A stretch of 64,000 nt of DNA from Segatella copri. GTDB taxonomy: Bacteria; Bacteroidota; Bacteroidia; Bacteroidales; Bacteroidaceae. Positions 18,176-27,975 of this stretch are shown here, in pieces (position 1 is the first letter of the stretch; the number at the start of each line of letters is the position of its first letter). Position numbers and translations under genes: made by a program. Location of the stretch: the NCBI RefSeq assembly GCF_949820605.1, contig NZ_CATKVU010000001.1, positions 74,775 through 138,774 on the forward strand. The letters run 5' to 3'. Below the pieces are notes generated by a model. The model saw only the letters and a list, made by a program, of their open reading frames with translations. It was not told the DNA's origin and did no database searches.

Positions 18176-20035
18176 ATGCAGTATCCAACCCTATTAGAAT
18201 ATATGAAGGCTATTCAAGATGCCGGTAATAATCTTGACAAGTTGTCTCACCTTTCTGTCGTATTAGATGGTCATGGAGAACCCTATCATATCAGTGGTGA
18301 TTCTTCCGTGGTATTCAAGATGCAGGACAAGACTACCGGGAAATGTTATGCTCTCAAGTGTTTTACGAAAGCTCAGAAAGGATGTGCTGATACGTCTTCC
18401 AACAGTAGTTCTATGAAGTATCTGGAGAAGGAACTCCTGGTTCTGAGTCAAGGTAAAGAGGAGAAATATCCGGTACTGTTGATGGATTGGGTGAATGGTG
18501 ATTCTCTGGGTGCTTCTCAGTTGAAAGTAGAGGATATGTCAACAGAAGCAACGAAAGCAGAGTTAAATGAGGCCATTACAGATGAATTTGGCGTGAAATA
18601 CAGCAAAGATGGAAGAAAACTATTGAAAGTTCCACAAAAGCTTAAGGGTACTTATGCCATAAAAGAGGGGACAAAGATTATTTGTGACAGGGCATTTGAA
18701 GACTGTAAATCTTTGCGTAGCCTTGTTATTCCTAATAGTGTTACTAGCATTGGGGAAAGTGCATTTGAGGGTTGTTCTTCTTTGAAGAGTATTGTTCTTC
18801 CAGATGGTATTACAAGCATTGGGGATGAAACATTTTTTGGTTGTTCTTCTCTGGCTAGTCTTGTTATTCCAGACGGTGTTACCAGCATTGGAAATGGTGC
18901 ATTTGCCTATTGTGGTTCGTTGAAGAATCTCGTTCTTCCGGAAAGTGTTGTCAGCATTAATGGTAATCTCTTTTGCAAGTGGAATGGAGAAGCGAAATGT
19001 TTGTCTCCGAATTTTATCTTTGAAGATGGTGTGTTGTTTAACAAAGACAAAAGTACAATTATCTCGTTTAGAGACAAAGACATTACATCATATGTCATTC
19101 CGGACTATGTTACCAGCATTGGGGGAGATGCATTTTCCGGTTGCGAATCTTTGACGAGCCTCGTCATTCCAGATAGTGTTGTCAGTATAGGAGATGGTGC
19201 ATTTAGTCACTGCGAATCATTGAAGAATATTGTTCTTCCAAATAGTATTACTAGCATTGGATTTTGTGTATTCCAGCATTGCCGTTCTTTGAAGAGTCTT
19301 GTTATTCCTGACAGTGTGACAAGCATAGATACATTGGCATTTTGTTATTGCTCATCTTTGAAGAGTCTTGTTATTCCTGATGGTGTAACCAGCATAGGGG
19401 ATGGTGCTTTTTGTACTTGCGAATCTTTGGAGAACTTTGTCATTCCTGGTGGCGTCACCAGTATTGAGAAAATGGCATTTAGTGGTTGCAAATCCTTGAA
19501 GAGTATTGTAATTCCTGACGGCGTAACTAGCATTGGGAGTGGTGCATTTAGTGGTTGCGAATCTTTGAAGAGTATTGTTATTCCGGACAGTGTGACTTGT
19601 ATAGGAAATAGAGCGTTTGAATATTGCTTTTCTTTGAATAGTCTCGTTCTTTCAAAGTGTCTAATTAGCATAGGGGATTGGGCATTTAATATGGCTGAAT
19701 CTTTGGAGAGTCTCGTCATTCCTGACAGTGTTACCAGCATTGGGGATTATGCATTTAGTGGTTGTAGATCTTTGAAGAGCCTAGTTATTTCTAATAGTGT
19801 AACTCATATTGCTGTGGGTGCATTTCTGAGTTGCACTTCTTTGAGTAGCGTTGTTATTCCTGATGGTGTAACTAGTATTGGAGAAGGGGCATTCATCGGT
19901 TGTGAATCTTTAAAGAGTATTGTTATTCCAGATGGTGTTGTCAGCATTGATAAAGATGCGTTTAGGGATTGCAATTTCCCAAACGATTTTAAACAGAAAT
20001 TAATCTCCCGCTTCGGAGATAAAATATTTGGGTAA
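18176..20035 (+). CDS. Kinase N-lobe fused to 17 BspA-type leucine-rich repeats
   Basis: From the ATG at 18176 (the frame reaches further upstream but through the -7 box TACTTTTG at 18120) the protein has 619 residues. Residues 37-111 look like a protein-kinase N-lobe: a glycine-loop-like G-D-S-S-V-V-F-K, A-L-K with K61 in the lysine position, a helix with K-E-L, and the hinge L-L-M-D-W-V-N-G-D-S-L. The C-lobe with HRD and DFG motifs is absent; instead a short linker leads into 17 units of 23 residues of the type A-F-x-x-C-x-S-L-x-S-I-V-I-P-D-G-V-T-S-I-G (LRR_5). No signal peptide is present, unlike surface BspA proteins. The repeats could bind protein partners; kinase activity is not expected. 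Confidence 0.75.
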   Translation: MQYPTLLEYMKAIQDAGNNLDKLSHLSVVLDGHGEPYHISGDSSVVFKMQDKTTGKCYALKCFTKAQKGCADTSSNSSSMKYLEKELLVLSQGKEEKYPVLLMDWVNGDSLGASQLKVEDMSTEATKAELNEAITDEFGVKYSKDGRKLLKVPQKLKGTYAIKEGTKIICDRAFEDCKSLRSLVIPNSVTSIGESAFEGCSSLKSIVLPDGITSIGDETFFGCSSLASLVIPDGVTSIGNGAFAYCGSLKNLVLPESVVSINGNLFCKWNGEAKCLSPNFIFEDGVLFNKDKSTIISFRDKDITSYVIPDYVTSIGGDAFSGCESLTSLVIPDSVVSIGDGAFSHCESLKNIVLPNSITSIGFCVFQHCRSLKSLVIPDSVTSIDTLAFCYCSSLKSLVIPDGVTSIGDGAFCTCESLENFVIPGGVTSIEKMAFSGCKSLKSIVIPDGVTSIGSGAFSGCESLKSIVIPDSVTCIGNRAFEYCFSLNSLVLSKCLISIGDWAFNMAESLESLVIPDSVTSIGDYAFSGCRSLKSLVISNSVTHIAVGAFLSCTSLSSVVIPDGVTSIGEGAFIGCESLKSIVIPDGVVSIDKDAFRDCNFPNDFKQKLISRFGDKIFG

Positions 20036-20321
20036 CTTTTTAGATTATTCCTTGGTTATTACGGCAAGAAAAAGATACAGGCAAAATTGATACTATTCTA
20101 ATTACTTCTACTGTATCATCGAGATATCTTCAGTCTCTTGATTACGGTTGCAAAGATGTGGCGATTTAGTGGGATGACAAAGGGAGATACTCTAAATGGA
20201 AGGTGGATTTTCCCTATTTAGTAGTAGGGATTTGTGAGTAGTGGTTATTTTTTAACCAAATTGTTTGCTCAATTCATTGGTTTTTAGTATTTTTGCACAC
20301 CATTTTTTAAAAGTAAGAATA

Positions 20322-20618
20322 ATGAATAAGACACAGATTGTAGCAGCATTTGCTGAGAAGGCTGGCATCACAAAGACTGATGCCTCCAAGTTCTTTAACG
20401 CTCTGATGGGTGTGATGGCTGATAACATCGTGGAGGGAGATGGAGAGATTTCCATCCCTGATTTCGGCCGTTTCTCCATCAAGCATGTAGCGGAACGCCA
20501 GGGTGTTAATCCTGCAACAGGCGAGAAGATTACCATTGCAGCTCGTGACAAGGTGGTATTCAAGGCTTCAGATAGCCTTCCATACTTCTCTCGCAAGCAT
20601 AGTAATGAGCAAAGTTAG
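20322..20618 (+). CDS. HU-family DNA-binding protein
   Basis: A 98-residue protein starting M-N-K-T-Q-I-V-A-A-F-A-E-K-A-G with the HU/IHF layout: two N-terminal helices, F-G-R-F at about 49-52, and the beta-arm G-V-N-P-A-T-G-E-K-I. The ATG at 20322 is chosen because it follows the -7 box TATTTTTG (20288-20295) and gives the normal HU length; 19 extra codons upstream are non-coding. HU proteins bend and compact DNA. It lies just before the helicase gene at 20740, but association with that locus is not certain. Confidence 0.85.
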   Translation: MNKTQIVAAFAEKAGITKTDASKFFNALMGVMADNIVEGDGEISIPDFGRFSIKHVAERQGVNPATGEKITIAARDKVVFKASDSLPYFSRKHSNEQS

Positions 20619-20708
20619 GATAGTTAGTTTATATCTCAAATCGGTAGCCATCAGAGTCATCTGGTGGCTTTTTTTGTTTCTGTGCAGATACACTGCACAG
20701 AAAGCTCG

Positions 20709-20716
20709 TAATTTTG
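20709..20716 (+). promoter_or_regulatory. -7 box TAATTTTG
   Basis: TAATTTTG fits TAnnTTTG and lies 24 bp before the ATG at 20740, supporting that start for the helicase-nuclease rather than the 79-codon upstream extension that overlaps the HU gene. Confidence 0.45.
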
Positions 20717-20739
20717 TGGACGATTTAAAAATATTTTGT

Positions 20740-23700
20740 ATGAAAGATAAAAAGCAAGAACTGAGTGCCCATGTGGAGGAGATATTCAAGCATTATGTTC
20801 ATCCTGGGCTTTACATCTGTGACTTGGCAACTGGTGGTGGCAAGTCATATACCATTGGTAAACTCACCTGTGAATATTATCCCAAGCATTTTGAGCGCAT
20901 CATCATTCTGTGTGTTCAGAACAAGCTCATAGAGGGTATGAATCGCGAGATTGAGAAGTTTATCGATCAGCCTGGTTGTCTTAAGCTGAGTGAGAAGCTT
21001 GTAATAGAGAACAACACGGAGGTTATCTTGAAGGCAGTAAGGTCCGGAAGTCTTCAGGAATTGCTGGACGAAATGGGATATCAGATAGAGCAGCAGCGGA
21101 AGAAGAAGGTTTCTGTGGCTGTGTTGGAAAACAGATTAGCGCAGGTTGAGAAATTGGCTAAGTGCATGAATGCTTTGGTGGCCATACTACAAGATGATTC
21201 TGAGAATGCTTCTCTGCTAGAGCAGATACAGGCAGAAGAGAGCCGGCTGAGATATGCTGTCAGGGATTTCTTTGCCAACTACAAGAAGCATTTGCTTATT
21301 ACTGGAGAAGTGAAGAAAGTGGGTGTGAAGACTATACTGAGCCGTTTTCCTTCATTGGAGAGTGTCTATCCGCAGGTTAACTACGCCAGCAGGAAGGTAT
21401 TTCTGATGACCGTTCATAAGGCGATGCTTGGTATTGATCCTATTTTGTCGGAAAGTGTCTGTATCAGGGATTTCTGTGACAAGAAGACCTTAATCCTGTT
21501 TGATGAGTCTGATCAGGCAGCAGTAGCCATGCGTGATGTCATCATTGGTCAGGCTTGCAGAAAGTCTGCAGGCTTCAACAAATATGGCAAGGGATATCAC
21601 GGCTATTTGCAGTATTTGGGCTTATTGTCGGCCAAGGATACCCTTACAGAGAGATATGATGGGACTCTTTTGAAGGAAAGTTTGGAGAAGGCTCAGAAAA
21701 TTTGCCAGGATAATTGGAAGCGGAAGATGGGGGATATACTGCCTTACAAGAACATCTTTCTGGCAGATACGGAGGATTAGAGCAGTTTTCGACGTGGTGT
21801 GTTCTTTGCCGGTCCCACCTTTAAGTTGGAGATTTGTGGTGGAGAGGAACAAGCTCGGTCCTTCATTTGCTATCGGGCTGGTGAGAAGAATTTCATATTG
21901 TCTCATGCTGAGAATGAGGAAGAACTGTCTGGGAAGTATGACATGGTGATTTCCTTGGATAAGTTCCTCAAGCTCTCGGAAAGCAATACTGTGGCGGTGA
22001 AGAAGTTCCTGAGTGGTTGCGTCAGAGAGGCTTTCCTGAAGAGGCAGGATGCTTTCAAAAATGAGACCGATGACAGGGAACAATACTTGGGGTGGCCTAC
22101 GGTGGAAGGTGAAATCCATTCGTTCCTGGCTCGTTTTGAGGTGGTTTCAGAGAAGTTCTTTGAGCAGCAACTTCTGGATTACTACACCAACCGCAAGAAT
22201 CTGACCATTAAGGTAGATGGCAAGAAATATAAGGTTCAGGACGATTCCTTCTATATGCATGGTTGCCGGTTATATCAGGAGGAGCTTGATGAAAGAGACA
22301 GTCTTCACCGGGTAAGGCTCTCTTGCAGGGAGATTAGCTCCACGCCTGAGAAAATACTGTATGATCTGGTGGTTTCTGACAAGGTGGCTGTGGTACTCTG
22401 TTCTGCTACGGCTTCAAGTGAATCTGTGATCAGTAACTTTGATATAGAGTATCTGATGTCGGCTTTGGGCAGGAAAGTTCATCTTTTGGTCAGAGAGGAT
22501 AGCAGGAAGTTTGAGGAGCTTGTTGAAGCTACGTATCCTAGCCGTCATCAGGTAGAGGTAGTGCCACTGGAGCATTATATGTTCAAGGACAGCCGCAAGG
22601 AACACATGACCCTACCTGAGAAATATAAGCAGATGTTCTGTGAAGATGCTGTTGAGGAAGGACTGGTTGACCGATGGTTCAAGCTGACCAGAAGAGAAAT
22701 CTTCCGTAAGGCTTCCAATGCTGATGAAGCAGTTTTTGAGTTCTATCGTATCTTTCAGTTCATCGAGGCTTATCACTGGTTCCACTGGCATGATGACATT
22801 CACAGTATGCTCTTTTTCCAGAATAGAGCTGCTCAAGCCTACGAGAAGCAGATGAACGTTATCGCTTGTCTGATTGACGGATCCTACAAGCAGAAGATGA
22901 AAAATGATGATCATATGGAGGATGTCTTTGAGAGTGGTTTACCTGATTGGCAGAATGAGCATCTGTTCATGTCCAACAGTTTAAAGGACGTGGAAAACAA
23001 GGTTTTGAAGAGATTGAGTGATGGCAGCATTTCCAAGGTGATGCTGGTGACGGCCTACGGTAGTTTCAAGGCGGGTGCCAATCTCCAGTATAAGATACCG
23101 GAAGGTATTGATTATGAGAGGGGTGACAACTGGGAGGAGGATGAACATGAACTGAAGAAGGACTGGGATGCTGTATATCTCCAGAGTCCCACCTCTTATC
23201 TCTCTTTCAATGATGATAGCCAGGAGCAGGCTTTTGATGCTGGTCTCTACCGGATTATGATGTCGCTCATGATGCTCAACGAGAGAAGTTGGCTGACTCA
23301 GAATCAGGTGGGGCACTGGTTGGAAGAGGCAATTTCCAAGAAGTGTATCCGTTTCAGGGAGGATGCTGTGGCCATGGACAAGGCAGCCTGGGCTCAGACA
23401 ATGGTCGAGCAGGCTGTGGGAAGAATATGTAGAACTAAAAACAAACCGCTGTCTACCTACGTTCTGTATGATGAGGGGATGACGGAATTCTTTATGGGTG
23501 ATTTGGGTGACAAGTCACACACCAAGGAATTCAAGGCTTTGAGCAGTTATATTCAGGAGCATACTGAGATCGGCGTTGATAGTCATGCTTCTGCTGAAGA
23601 GGTCAAACTGCATAATGATTCCCAGGCTGCTCAATGCAAATTGCGTAAAATGAGGGAGAAGGCTTTACTCTTCACTCCACATCCTTATGAGGTGGAATAT

Positions 23701-24435
23701 GAGAATTTAGAGGATGGGAGTGAAGATTTGTCGATTCCTTATTACGTCAAGAGGGCTCAAATCATGAATCAGTACTACAAGCAGGCCATTATCCGTAATC
23801 CTGTGGTGGCTTCCTTGCAGGAGCTTGATGAACAGGCCATGATGGTTCCTTTCCTGAGAAAGTGTTATGGCAATTGGGAAAGAGATGAGGATGGATCTTT
23901 CTGCCAGCATCCTGTATCTCCTGCATCTGTAAGATTGGATGTGTTGATGAAAAATAAGGTTATCCATGAGCATTTCGAAAGGAACGGATATGCTACAGGC
24001 TGGAGTTCGGATGGACTTATCCTACACCCGGAGATTCTGATGGCGGATTATGCCGGAGAGATAGGTGAGGAAGCGTTCAAGGCGCTTGTTCTTCGTTATG
24101 TGGATTGCAGTGAAGAGCTGTTTGCACATTTGGAGGATCGGGATTATGAGTTGGCTGATTTTGTGGTTCTCAATCCAGATGGTTCCTATAAGGTAGCATT
24201 TGATGTGAAGAATATGAATCCTTCCATTGAGCATTTGGATAGAGAAGGGGATATGCCTACTTTAGAGAAGCGTCAGGAAAAGAAGAATCGTCTGGGGTGT
24301 CCGCTTTATACAATCAACATGCTCAAGATGCCATTTGAGTCGATGGACAGGTATGAGATTTGTGGGTTGATAGATGAAGATGGGCATGTCCAGGGAGATG
24401 CTATGTTGAAAATTAAAAGTTTAATTGAAAGTTAA
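20740..24435 (+). pseudogene. Large helicase with PD-(D/E)XK-like C-terminus, split by an amber stop
   Basis: One frame runs from the ATG at 20740 to 24435 (about 1230 codons) except for a TAG at 21778-21780, after T-E-D and before S-S-F-R-R-G-V. The first part (346 residues) has Walker A A-T-G-G-G-K-S-Y and a DExD-like L-F-D-E-S-D. The second has V-V-L-C-S-A-T-A (motif III) and Q-A-V-G-R-I-C-R-T (motif VI). Near the end, L-A-D-F-V-V followed by V-A-F-D-V-K-N has the D...(D/E)xK spacing of a restriction-type nuclease. The stop separates the two helicase lobes, so neither product should work alone. The gene for a 677-residue partner follows 19 bp later and is intact. Readthrough cannot be excluded. 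Confidence 0.75.
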
Positions 24436-24454
24436 TTATTTAATAAGATGTGAT

Positions 24455-26458
24455 ATGGCTAAAAAGATAGAGCATATTTCAAAAGAAGAGATATTGAAGT
24501 TGCCTGTGACAACCAACAGGCTTATGGTGTCATGGAACAGAGAAACATTCTTTGCCAAGTATGGCATTGTATCTTACAGGATGGAAACGAGAGATCGTGA
24601 GCGCAAGAATCTTTCTTACGAACAACTCTCTGACACGCCATCTTTGTCGGTAGTAGGCATATATGCAAAGTATGAACCTTTTAGCAGCAGAGACGGCTAT
24701 ACGCGATTTTTCGTGCTGGTGGAGAAGGGCGATGAGAAGCTGGTGATGGAAAGTTTGAAAGTTCAGAAGGATGTGGCTTGCAAGTCAGATGATCTGCATG
24801 GGTATGATGAATTCCTGCAGCAGCGCATTATCGTGTCGCTTGCAATCAATGCCCTCGGAAAGAAGGGCAAGGGTGGCATGATGTACAACAATGGCATGTT
24901 GCTGGTTTGTTATGACCAGAACTTTGGGGTATCCAAAAGGTCGAAGGAACTGGTTTGCTTGAAGTTGGAGGTGAATAAGTATATGAATCTGGCTGCCAGA
25001 ACTACCTCGTTTTCACATCCTAAGGATTTCAAGCAGTTGCAGGCGTATAGTAACTGTGTTTCCCAGGTGGGGAAGGAAATGGATGGTGAGTTATGGCTTG
25101 GAGAATATCTGAAGCCGGTTATACTCAAAAAACTGAATGAAGGTGATTATCGTTTGGACCAGGTTTACATCAAGAAGAAGCGCTTCTCTTCTTCTCACAA
25201 CACTGTTCCTTATTGGCCTTGGAACAAGGATACATACAATCACAGCCGATTGTTTGTCATCTGCCAGGTAATTGAAAACGTGAATAAGCTCTTTGATGGT
25301 ATGCTGACAGTTGATTTTTCCGACCATCAGGTTTTGGATTACTTTGAGAGTCATCCGAAGGAGAATGTTGAAAAGCTGTTGAAAGAATACTTTCAGGGAA
25401 AGACCATTCTTGTGGAGGATCCTTTTGGCACGGATGATTCAAAAAAGCAGGTTGATCAATTCAAGGCGAGTGTGCTTGCCGCCATGGGGAACGTTGTGAG
25501 TGTTGTCAAGCGAGGTGGTAAGGTGGATATGCTGTTAAAGTTATGTGAGGAGATAGGTGATGAAACTCATTATTCGCAGTCTGTGAAGCGTATGTATGAA
25601 AGTGGTATTGCCTTCCAGCACATGATTCATCATGGTGGAGGCAAGGAGGATGATGTGCCAGAGGCTAAGGCTAAGAGGATCTTGATGGAACTACTGGTCA
25701 AGGATAGCATTGTCAAGGGCTATATGCCATCAGAAATGGCAGCCATCGCAGGGAATTGGAAATTCTGGCTTTTTAAACAAAAAAAGGAGGTTGTATATGG
25801 AGCATCCTTGAAGTTGTGTGAGGGAAAAGCTATGGCATTTGAGCCTTATGGCTTTGATGATGGATTGGGAGAGGATTATGACACCTTTGTTGCCTCTATA
25901 ATGGGCTTATCTGCTCTTCTCAAAATGAAAGGTAATCATGATTATCATGTGATGGAGAAGGAGGGAAATGCTTATCTGATCATTGATACAGAAGAGATTC
26001 CTATCTTGGATGCCAAGCAAATTGATGATACCTATGGCAAGATTATTGAAGGGACTGATCCAGATTACAAAACAATTTGCGTGTTTAAGAGAAAGGGTGC
26101 GGGTACGAGCCATCAATTCTTGCGTGGTTTGATGGGATTTCATTTATGGAAGGAAGAAGGTCTTGATGGGGAGGGATCAGAGTCCTACTCTTACATATCT
26201 GGTTATAATTCCGATAATTTCAATACAGGTGCTACCTTCAAGATAGGCAAGGTTCCCCATGTAAGGCGTATCTGTATTTTGAAAAAGGATCATCAAGAAC
26301 GTGTATGGGAAGATATTCAGGAGTTGAAGAATATGCTGGCTGTGGGCTTTGGCCAATGGAATGAGCTGATGACTTATCCTTTCCCATTTAAGTTCTTGCA
26401 AGAGTATTTGGACAACCAGAGTGAAACGAGGTTCTCAAAGCATTGGAGTGAAATGTAG
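24455..26458 (+). CDS. Unknown 677-residue partner of the helicase
   Basis: The ATG at 24455 (M-A-K-K-I-E-H-I-S-K-E) is preferred over one at 24425 that overlaps the helicase end. The protein has no membrane segment, signal peptide or catalytic motif that I can name with confidence. It is intact and follows the helicase-nuclease frame closely, so the two are probably one system, possibly anti-phage. The last 250 residues have an alternating hydrophobic pattern (I-C-V-F-K-R-K-G, R-I-C-I-L-K) that could be an RNase H-like fold, but this is weak. A hairpin follows at 26491. Confidence 0.6.
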   Translation: MAKKIEHISKEEILKLPVTTNRLMVSWNRETFFAKYGIVSYRMETRDRERKNLSYEQLSDTPSLSVVGIYAKYEPFSSRDGYTRFFVLVEKGDEKLVMESLKVQKDVACKSDDLHGYDEFLQQRIIVSLAINALGKKGKGGMMYNNGMLLVCYDQNFGVSKRSKELVCLKLEVNKYMNLAARTTSFSHPKDFKQLQAYSNCVSQVGKEMDGELWLGEYLKPVILKKLNEGDYRLDQVYIKKKRFSSSHNTVPYWPWNKDTYNHSRLFVICQVIENVNKLFDGMLTVDFSDHQVLDYFESHPKENVEKLLKEYFQGKTILVEDPFGTDDSKKQVDQFKASVLAAMGNVVSVVKRGGKVDMLLKLCEEIGDETHYSQSVKRMYESGIAFQHMIHHGGGKEDDVPEAKAKRILMELLVKDSIVKGYMPSEMAAIAGNWKFWLFKQKKEVVYGASLKLCEGKAMAFEPYGFDDGLGEDYDTFVASIMGLSALLKMKGNHDYHVMEKEGNAYLIIDTEEIPILDAKQIDDTYGKIIEGTDPDYKTICVFKRKGAGTSHQFLRGLMGFHLWKEEGLDGEGSESYSYISGYNSDNFNTGATFKIGKVPHVRRICILKKDHQERVWEDIQELKNMLAVGFGQWNELMTYPFPFKFLQEYLDNQSETRFSKHWSEM

Positions 26459-26490
26459 TATTTTAAGTTCTTTTGTTTCAGATATTTGGT

Positions 26491-26520
26491 ATGCTCTCGC
26501 CTCTTTTGGTGTGAGAGCAT
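26491..26520 (+). terminator. Hairpin after the 677-residue gene
   Basis: ATGCTCTC (26491-26498) pairs with GAGAGCAT (26513-26520). The T run is weak, so termination is likely but not certain. Confidence 0.45.
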
Positions 26521-26640
26521 GCCTATACCATGAGTCATTTTTTGTTTCTTTGAATATTTATTATGTAGGCATAAATGTTAAATCTTAGTTAATGTAACAA
26601 AAATGCTACCTATATGTTTGGTGGTTAGTTGCTTTTTTGT

Positions 26641-26648
26641 TACCTTTG
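26641..26648 (+). promoter_or_regulatory. -7 box TACCTTTG of hicAB
   Basis: TACCTTTG lies 33 bp before the hicA ATG at 26682 and rules out the longer frame beginning at 26637. Confidence 0.55.
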
Positions 26649-26681
26649 CAGTGTCGAAATGACAAAGAGCTCTTACAAATA

Positions 26682-26864
26682 ATGAAACAATCAGAATTAC
26701 TGAAGAGACTGAGAGATGCGGGATGCATCCTGTCTCAACATGGTTCAAAGCACGACAAATGGATCAATCCCAAGACTGGCGCTTACGATTATGTGCCTAG
26801 GCACTGCAAGGAGATGGCCAAAGGGACTGCTATAAAAGTGCTTAAAAATTTGGCAGGGGAATAG
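26682..26864 (+). CDS. hicA: HicA toxin
   Basis: A 60-residue protein of the usual HicA size: L-L-K-R-L-R-D-A-G-C, then S-Q-H-G-S-K-H with the catalytic histidine H20 in the H-G-S/T context, and P-R-H-C-K-E-M-A-K-G-T at the end. HicA is a double-stranded-RNA-binding mRNA interferase. The gene ends inside a perfect 10-bp hairpin and is followed 66 bp later by hicB, in the common toxin-antitoxin order. Confidence 0.88.
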   Translation: MKQSELLKRLRDAGCILSQHGSKHDKWINPKTGAYDYVPRHCKEMAKGTAIKVLKNLAGE

Positions 26865-26874
26865 CCCCTGCCAA
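26850..26874 (+). promoter_or_regulatory. Perfect hairpin over the hicA stop codon
   Basis: TTGGCAGGGG (26850-26859) and CCCCTGCCAA (26865-26874) pair perfectly around the loop AATAG, which contains the hicA stop codon. No T run follows, so it is more likely an RNA-stability or partial-termination element setting the HicA:HicB ratio than a full terminator. Confidence 0.6.
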
Positions 26875-26930
26875 TCTATGAGCCATGTGTGGATTTATTT
26901 GTGGAGCTCTTTTACTAAAAATATAAATGT

Positions 26931-27323
26931 ATGGAGAAAAGAAAGGTTTTAGTTACAGTAGAACAAGCATCTGATGGTTCGTATTGGTGTCATACAGAAG
27001 ATGCGATAAACAAGGGGCATTTCAACTCTGTGGGACGTACCGTAGAGGAGGCAAAGCAGGATTTGCTTGATTGCTACGAGGAGGCTAGGGAGTTTGAAGA
27101 TGATTTGCCGGAAGTAGATTTTATCTACAAGTACGATATTCAATCATTCTTCAATTACTTTTCATATCTCAATGCGTCTGATATTGCCCGCCGTGCTGGC
27201 ATCAACCCATCGCTCATGCGACAATATATCAGCGGTGTGAAGAAAGCCGGAGAGAAAAACTATCAACGCCTGTCAGCTTGTGTCGGCAAGATTAAAGAGG
27301 ATTTTAGAGCAATCTCTTTCTAG
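26931..27323 (+). CDS. hicB: HicB antitoxin with C-terminal HTH
   Basis: The 130-residue protein begins with the HicB RNase H-like fold (K-V-L-V-T-V-E-Q-A-S-D-G-S-Y-W-C, then V-G-R-T-V-E-E-A-K) and ends with a helix-turn-helix (A-S-D-I-A-R-R-A-G-I-N-P-S-L-M-R-Q-Y). It binds HicA and represses the operon. The residue usually catalytic in RNase H is not needed in this family. A strong terminator follows at 27362. Confidence 0.88.
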   Translation: MEKRKVLVTVEQASDGSYWCHTEDAINKGHFNSVGRTVEEAKQDLLDCYEEAREFEDDLPEVDFIYKYDIQSFFNYFSYLNASDIARRAGINPSLMRQYISGVKKAGEKNYQRLSACVGKIKEDFRAISF

Positions 27324-27361
27324 TAAAGATGATTGTTTCATATACATTGTTAAAGAGCTCG

Positions 27362-27394
27362 AAGCCCTGGTACGAGACGTATCGGGGCTTTTTT
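27362..27394 (+). terminator. hicAB terminator
   Basis: AAGCCC (27362-27367) pairs with GGGCTT (27385-27390), followed by TTTT. Confidence 0.65.
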
Positions 27395-27453
27395 CTTGCT
27401 GTTTTCTGGAAATGTTCAGCAAAATGTTAATATAATATTGACAGGTAAGCGCT

Positions 27454-27975
27454 ATGTTCTTTAGCTTGTGGGTAGTTCAATGCATTGGTGCAGGTTACAA
27501 GAGCAACATCTATGTGGAGAATAGTGTTTATGCTACTGCTGCTACCCAAAAGAAGCCTTGGGATTGCAAGACTAGTGGAAGTTATAAAGACTACAATATC
27601 ACATTGAAAGGTTGTGAAGGTGCTTCGGATGCACAGAGCAAGAGTGGTAACAACGAGTATTTCGTTCCATCGAAATACTATACTTATAAGGCTAATGATG
27701 CTTCTGAAGTGAAGAACTATGTAACAGCAGCTGCCGGTGCAACACTCAAGGTGTCTTATGGCTCAGGTGTAAGCAAGTCAAGATCTGTTTCCTTCGGCGA
27801 TACAGATGGGCAGACTACAGGCGTCTGTGACTTTACAGAAGCTGCATCTGTACTCTCTACTCGTATTTTTACCTTGAAAGGTAATGAGGTACAGACTCTT
27901 CAGCCAGGTTTGAACATCGGGAAGACCACCTACTCAGATGGTCATACAGATGTGAAAAAAGTATTGAAGAAATAG
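27454..27975 (+). pseudogene. C-terminal remnant of a secreted pectate lyase
   Basis: From about 27485 the frame reads I-G-A-G-Y-K-S-N-I-Y-V-E-N-S-V-Y, then Y-F-V-P-S-K-Y-Y-T-Y-K-A and A-A-G-A-T-L-K-V, the C-terminal pattern of family 1 pectate lyases. It ends with a short beta-rich tail (I-F-T-L-K-G-N-E-V-Q-T-L-Q-P-G-L-N-I) like those of secreted Prevotella enzymes. The signal peptide and catalytic core are missing and the sequence upstream is non-coding, so the 5' part has been deleted. The next gene is a GH43 arabinanase, so this was probably a pectin-degradation locus. Confidence 0.65.

Noticed and set aside
18660..19980. 69-bp tandem DNA repeats as a satellite or CRISPR
   Set aside because: They are the coding sequence of 23-residue LRR units in one frame.
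21778..21780. TAG as a recoded or pyrrolysine codon
   Set aside because: No recoding signal or associated genes are visible, and decay is common in the neighbouring genes.
24455..26458. 677-residue protein as a PIWI-RE or Argonaute protein
   Set aside because: Only a vague RNase H-like strand pattern is seen; the required catalytic or R/E residues could not be placed.
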